From: Caldifarciminota bacterium
GTDB lineage: Bacteria; Hydrothermota; Tepidihabitantia; Tepidihabitantales; CAIPLT01
Direction: 5' to 3'
Assembly (NCBI GenBank): GCA_025061975.1
Contig: JANXBB010000041.1
Location: 1 to 10,635, forward strand
DNA length: 10,635 bases
The translations under genes were made by a program, and so were the position numbers. Under the pieces are notes generated by a model that was given only the letters and a program-made list of their open reading frames with translations, searched no databases and was not told the DNA's origin. Position 1 is the first letter of the stretch; each line of letters opens with the position of its first letter. Shown in pieces: positions 8,301-10,635 of the stretch.

Positions 8301-9352
8301 GGGATCCGTATTCTATATATATTAGCGCTACCAAAAAGGGCATTTTAAAATATTACGAAATTGAAAAAGGACGGACGTTATCAATCGATATCGATGAGCG
8401 TTCCGGCCGACATATGAAAATAATTACTGACGACCGGGAGCGTAAATTGCATCCGAAATTAGTGATAGTTGATGATAATGGCCATATATTAGAAGAGCAC
8501 GCATTACCCACTGGTGCATATCTTTTAGTAGATGACAATACGAATGTTCTTCCAGGCGATCCTTTAGCAAAAATTTTAAAAGAAATTGCTAAAACTAAAG
8601 ATATTACCGGGGGATTGTCAAAAGTTGCTGATCTTTTTGAAGCAAAAGTAGTTAAAGATGCTGCAGTAATTTCAGACATTGATGGTGTTGTAGAGATTGG
8701 CGAACCTAAGATGGGAATTAGAAAAGTAAGAGTAATCGCTGAAGACGGAAGCTTTAAAGAATACAATATTCCGTATGGACGTTACTTGCTTGTAACTAAT
8801 GGCCAGAAAGTTTCTGCGGGCGATAAGTTGTGTGAAGGACAGGTTGATCCTCATGATATTTTACGGGTAAAAGGATGGAAGGATACTCAAGAGTTTTTGA
8901 CTAATCAAATACAAGCAGTATATCGGTTGCAGAAAGTAAAAATTAATGATAAACATATTTCAGTTATTGTTCGTCAGATGTTGCGCAAAGTCAAAATTGA
9001 AGACCCGGGCGATTCTAATTTTATTGAAGGTGAAATTGTCGATCGAATAAAAGTTAACGAAGAAAATGAGCGTTTAATTAAAGAAAATTTGAAACCGGTA
9101 AGTTTTCATAATATCCTTATGGGTATCACACGAGCGGCATTATTAACAGACAGTTTTCTTTCAGCAGCGTCGTTTCAAGAAACAACTCGAATCTTAGCTG
9201 AAGCAGCAATTCAAGGAAAAAGAGATAAACTTATTGGACTTAAAGAAAACGTGATTGTAGGACGATTAGTACCGGCTGGAACAGGATTTAGGGACTTTGT
9301 AAAATTAGCATCTAAAGCAGAAGAAATAGAATCAAAACAAGAAGCAGGATAA
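5348..9352 (+). CDS. rpoC: DNA-directed RNA polymerase subunit beta'
   Basis: This is the catalytic beta' subunit, which holds the active-site magnesium. The product is 1334 residues (E. coli 1407). Visible elements in order are the N-terminal zinc-binding site C62/C64/C77/C80; the Asn-Ala-Asp-Phe-Asp-Gly-Asp metal motif at 447-453 with D449, D451 and D453; the bridge helix, with Asp-Thr-Ala-Leu-Lys-Thr-Ala followed by Tyr-Leu-Thr-Arg-Arg-Leu, just before C782; the second zinc site C782/C856/C863/C866; and the trigger loop with R901 and H904, equivalent to E. coli R933 and H936. A large insert follows in the trigger loop at about 912-1080 (E. coli SI3 position), built of sandwich-barrel-like strands. 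The C-terminal jaw-side segment ends with the conserved Lys-Glu-Asn-Val-Ile-Val-Gly-Arg-Leu motif. L900 replaces the usual Met at E. coli 932. The ends match the family and there is no frameshift. Confidence 0.98.
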   Translation: MIEKDFLDFESLRIRLASPETIRSWSSGEVTKPETINYRTQKPERDGLFCERIFGPVNDYECNCGKYKKVKYKGIVCDRCGVEVTTSKVRRERMGHIELVVPVAHTLFYQAPQSKIALVLGLSSQEVEAIVNYEVYVVLEKGNSPYKVMDLLSEEDYFNERDKYEGFVCDTGAPALKYLLRNIDLEELSYDLRAKIKLESSRRFMLLRRLRVIEAFRSSGIKPEWMILEVLPVIPPDLRPLVPLDGGRYATADLNDLYKRVIVRNNRLKNLLSIKTPEIILKNEKRMLQDAVDALFNNEKRPRPIKGKGNRPLKSLCEILRGKQGRFRHNLLGKRVDYSGRSVIVVDPNLKLSQCSLPKEMALELFKPVIYRKLEEKGIADSEKSDKILYKREAPEVWEILEEVTRDWPVLLNRAPTLHRVSIQAFFPVLSEARAIGIHPMVCPPFNADFDGDTMSVHVPLTPEAILESAILMLSSNNILSPANGKPLTAPTQDIVAGIYYLTKTKPNIKSDRKYYDDFFEVHSAVDLGVLDIHTPIEFRYKGIKYETTAGRVLFNEVLPEDLRFVNETIDKTKLVRLIEICTKKFKFSEVAELLDRIKDLGFKIATKSGLSIGIDDIVTPPEKIKILKKSEAELKKIIDNYNRGLITEAEKYDNTVNIWTLATGEVEEALMEHLAKDQDGFNPIFILLDSGARGSRTQAAQIGGMRGLMAKPRRGTEKEEVIETPIKSSFKEGLSVWEYFISTHGARKGLTDTALKTAEAGYLTRRLVDVAQGVIITMEDCGTILGEDVSALREGGEVIESLAERIAGRIAADDIYNPITKELIVKRGEEITDEKAEEIENAGIETVRVRSVLTCEAKEGLCVKCYGRNLATGRLVEIGEAVGVIAAQSIGEPGTQLTLRTFHIGGIATRIGEQTKAIAKFDGTVKFEDLNAVKRSDGEIVALDAGKMVLTGDGRALTYSVPKGAILRVSSGEKVKGETVLFEWDPYSIYISATKKGILKYYEIEKGRTLSIDIDERSGRHMKIITDDRERKLHPKLVIVDDNGHILEEHALPTGAYLLVDDNTNVLPGDPLAKILKEIAKTKDITGGLSKVADLFEAKVVKDAAVISDIDGVVEIGEPKMGIRKVRVIAEDGSFKEYNIPYGRYLLVTNGQKVSAGDKLCEGQVDPHDILRVKGWKDTQEFLTNQIQAVYRLQKVKINDKHISVIVRQMLRKVKIEDPGDSNFIEGEIVDRIKVNEENERLIKENLKPVSFHNILMGITRAALLTDSFLSAASFQETTRILAEAAIQGKRDKLIGLKENVIVGRLVPAGTGFRDFVKLASKAEEIESKQEAG
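5397..5435 (+). repeat. 11-bp inverted repeat in early rpoC
   Basis: CTTCACCGGAA (5397-5407) and TTCCGGTGAAG (5425-5435) are exact reverse complements with a 17-nt loop. A G-T wobble can extend the stem by one pair. In mRNA it would form a stable hairpin about 50 nt after the rpoC start codon. The arms encode parts of the conserved Ser-Pro-Glu-Thr and Ser-Gly-Glu segments, so protein constraint explains some of the sequence. A regulatory role is unproven. Confidence 0.45.
5401..5454 (+). repeat. 12-bp direct repeat in early rpoC
   Basis: ACCGGAAACAAT occurs exactly at 5401-5412 and again at 5443-5454. Both copies encode Pro-Glu-Thr-Ile, a duplication of short motif that is usual in beta' N-termini. 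Through its CCGGAA core the second copy could also pair with the middle arm TTCCGG of the inverted repeat, giving an alternative, weaker fold. Confidence 0.4.
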
Positions 9353-9374
9353 TTATGAAAATGACAAACTTAAA

Positions 9375-9381
9375 TGGAGGA
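9375..9381 (+). promoter_or_regulatory. Shine-Dalgarno of rpsL (TGGAGGA)
   Basis: TGGAGGA lies 5 nt before the ATG at 9387 in the 34-nt gap after rpoC. It is a strong ribosome-binding site and fixes the rpsL start. No promoter or terminator is visible in this short gap, so rpsL is probably transcribed with rpoC. Confidence 0.8.
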
Positions 9382-9386
9382 CTTTA

Positions 9387-9776
9387 ATGCCAACAATTAA
9401 CCAATTAGTTCGCAAAGGGCGGAAGAAGGTAAAAAAGCCGTCTAAATCACCGGCACTTGCCGGTAATCCGCAACTACGCGGAGTTTGTACGCGTGTTTAT
9501 ACAGTTACTCCCAAGAAACCGAATTCTGCACTTCGTAAAGTATGCAAAGTGAGACTTTCTTCAGGTTATGAAGTTACAGTTTATATTCCCGGCGAAGGAC
9601 ATAACTTACAAGAACACTCAATCGTTTTAGTGCGTGGTGGTCGTGTAAAAGACCTGCCTGGAGTTCGTTATCATGTGGTACGAGGGGTGTATGATTGTGC
9701 GGGTGTAGAAAATCGACGTCAAGGTCGGTCTAAATACGGTGCTAAAAAACCTAAAGCACAAAGTGGAGGTAAATAA
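9387..9776 (+). CDS. rpsL: 30S ribosomal protein S12
   Basis: S12 sits at the decoding centre and helps monitor codon-anticodon pairing; it is the classical streptomycin-resistance locus. The 129-residue product begins Met-Pro-Thr-Ile-Asn-Gln-Leu-Val-Arg as expected. It keeps the Thr-Pro-Lys-Lys-Pro-Asn-Ser-Ala loop (41-48) and the [11 protein letters not shown] loop (83-93). K43 and K88, the positions of common resistance mutations (E. coli K42 and K87), are wild type. D89 matches the Asp that is methylthiolated in E. coli. The tail is slightly longer than in E. coli and Lys/Gly-rich. The stop TAA shares its last A with the rpsG ATG. Position directly after rpoC, without rpsL's own spacer, resembles the order seen in several deep lineages. 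Confidence 0.98.
   Translation: MPTINQLVRKGRKKVKKPSKSPALAGNPQLRGVCTRVYTVTPKKPNSALRKVCKVRLSSGYEVTVYIPGEGHNLQEHSIVLVRGGRVKDLPGVRYHVVRGVYDCAGVENRRQGRSKYGAKKPKAQSGGK
9449..9464 (+). repeat. 6-bp GC-rich hairpin in early rpsL
   Basis: ACCGGC and GCCGGT form a perfect stem around the tetraloop ACTT, about 60 nt after the rpsL start. It lies in codons for Pro-Ala-Leu-Ala-Gly. In AT-rich DNA a stem with five G/C pairs stands out, but it may reflect codon choice only. Confidence 0.35.
9765..9770 (+). promoter_or_regulatory. Shine-Dalgarno of rpsG (GGAGGT)
   Basis: GGAGGT is embedded in the last codons of rpsL (Gly-Gly-Lys) and lies 5 nt before the rpsG ATG. With the one-base TAATG overlap it indicates translational coupling of S12 and S7. 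Confidence 0.8.
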
Positions 9777-10246
9777 TGGCGCGTAAAAAAGTCAAAAAAA
9801 AGAGAATCATAGCTCCCGATCCGAAATATAATTCTGTCCTTGCAGCACGGTTTATTAATAATCTCTTTTGGGACGGAAAAAAGACAATCGGTCAGAAAAT
9901 CTTTTATGAGGCACTAGAGTTGATTGAAAAAAAGACCAAAGAAAATGGATATGCAGTTTTCGAACGAGCAATAAACAATGTAAAACCGATTCTTGAAGTT
10001 CGGCCTAGACGAGTTGGCGGTGCTACCTATCAAATTCCTATGGAGGTTCCGCCGAATCGTCAAGAAACATTAGCTATAAAGTGGATAATTCAAGCAGCTA
10101 GAGCGCGTCCGGAGTATCGAATGGTTGAGCGATTGGCAAACGAACTTATTGATGCTTCTAAAAATCAGGGAGCAGCAATTAAGAAAAAAGAAGACACCCA
10201 TAAAATGGCTGAGGCTAATCGTGCTTTTGCCCACTACCGGTGGTAA
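9776..10246 (+). CDS. rpsG: 30S ribosomal protein S7
   Basis: S7 is the primary 16S rRNA-binding protein that organises the 30S head; in E. coli it also represses the str operon. At 156 residues it has the normal bacterial length. It starts Met-Ala-Arg-Lys-Lys and carries the Asp-Gly-Lys-Lys segment near 33-36, the [12 protein letters not shown] segment around residues 75-86, and the C-terminal [15 protein letters not shown] end that defines the family. It overlaps rpsL by one base. It is followed after 18 nt by an acyltransferase-like gene, not fusA. No terminator hairpin with a T-tract follows, so transcription may continue. Confidence 0.98.
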   Translation: MARKKVKKKRIIAPDPKYNSVLAARFINNLFWDGKKTIGQKIFYEALELIEKKTKENGYAVFERAINNVKPILEVRPRRVGGATYQIPMEVPPNRQETLAIKWIIQAARARPEYRMVERLANELIDASKNQGAAIKKKEDTHKMAEANRAFAHYRW

Positions 10247-10264
10247 AGTATTCATCAGTGCAGT

Positions 10265-10635
10265 ATGTTTTATGCGGGATTAGAAAAAGTAGCACGATTG
10301 ATATTTTCATTTCAACTGTGTAATTTTAACGAACTTGATAAAATTCCCCCGCCGCCTTGTATAATTGCTGCTAACCATGTTAGTCCTTATGATCCGATAA
10401 TCTTAGTACTCCAATTATATCCTTGGCTTAAAAAATACAACAAGAAAATTATGTTTTTAACAAATCGAAAAATTCTTACACTTTTTGGTCCATTTTATAG
10501 GTTTTTTGGAATGTTCCCTAACACAAAAGAGGGGTTAAAAAAAGCTATCGGTTATCTAAAAAATGGTTTACCGGTAGGAATTTTTCCTAATCGGGATCGC
10601 GATAAATATTCAATTAGGATGTTTCATTTGGGGCC
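10265..10635 (+). CDS. PlsC-like (lysophospholipid/glycerol-phosphate) acyltransferase, 3'-truncated
   Basis: The frame is open from ATG 10265 to the window edge, 123 codons, so the C-terminus is missing. The His-x4-Asp acyltransferase box is present as Asn-His-Val-Ser-Pro-Tyr-Asp with H38 and D43. It follows an amphipathic N-terminus and a short Pro-rich stretch, and precedes a hydrophobic, aromatic segment ending Phe-Gly-Met-Phe-Pro (motif II region). The later Gly-Leu-Pro-Val-Gly-Ile-Phe-Pro run aligns with motif III, but the usual Phe-Pro-Glu-Gly-Thr-Arg reads Phe-Pro-Asn-Arg-Asp-Arg at 107-112. The expected role is acyl transfer to a lysophospholipid or glycerol-phosphate at the inner membrane, with substrate unknown. 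No clear Shine-Dalgarno precedes the ATG; the frame is the same as that of rpsG and is separated by its TAA plus six codons, with no better start. Family assignment is fairly safe, activity is not. Confidence 0.75.
   Translation, partial: MFYAGLEKVARLIFSFQLCNFNELDKIPPPPCIIAANHVSPYDPIILVLQLYPWLKKYNKKIMFLTNRKILTLFGPFYRFFGMFPNTKEGLKKAIGYLKNGLPVGIFPNRDRDKYSIRMFHLG

Noticed and set aside
8384..8395. 12-bp palindrome ATCGATATCGAT
   Set aside because: It encodes Ile-Asp-Ile-Asp in rpoC from repeated ATC/GAT codons; it is a single copy with no site context, so chance is enough.
8353..8766. 137-codon minus-strand frame opposite rpoC
   Set aside because: It is antisense to the conserved SI3 and trigger-loop region of beta', with no family resemblance and no upstream Shine-Dalgarno considered convincing.

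Overview
The window is an AT-rich bacterial chromosome segment in which every recognisable gene lies on the + strand. It holds the core ribosomal-protein and RNA-polymerase block. In order these are the 3' part of rplA (L1), rplJ (L10), rplL (L7/L12), rpoB (beta), rpoC (beta'), rpsL (S12) and rpsG (S7), then the 5' part of a PlsC-like acyltransferase that runs off the end. All complete genes start with ATG, and TGA is used as a normal stop (rplJ, rpoB), so the genetic code appears standard.

Layout: rplA and rplJ are 2 nt apart. A 40-nt gap with a strong Shine-Dalgarno precedes rplL. The largest gap (85 nt, T-rich) lies between rplL and rpoB. rpoB and rpoC overlap as ATGA. A 34-nt gap precedes rpsL, rpsL and rpsG overlap as TAATG, and an 18-nt gap precedes the acyltransferase. 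No stretch over 300 nt lacks a gene. The spacing suggests one long transcription unit that joins the classical L1/L10/L12-rpoBC cluster to the start of the str operon. fusA and tuf, which usually follow rpsG, are not in the next position.

Organism: RNA polymerase carries a helical insert in beta between the catalytic regions (E. coli SI2 position) and a large insert in the beta' trigger loop (E. coli SI3 position). Beta is shorter than E. coli beta around the SI1 region. This points to a diderm, Gram-negative-type lineage rather than Firmicutes or Actinobacteria. The rpoC-rpsL-rpsG order and low GC would fit a poorly characterised candidate phylum, but the phylum cannot be fixed from sequence reading alone.

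Functionally the block makes the ribosomal stalk and its base (L10, L12), the L1 stalk, the two catalytic RNA polymerase subunits and two 30S proteins (decoding centre and head). No mobile element, CRISPR array, RNA gene or unknown defence-like system was seen. The points worth a second look are modest: the tight rplA-rplJ junction with no room for an L10 leader, the acyltransferase with a degenerate motif III after rpsG, a Glu at the rifampicin-pocket Asp516 position, an 11-bp inverted repeat in early rpoC, and two tiny ORFs reaching the starts of rplL and rpsL.
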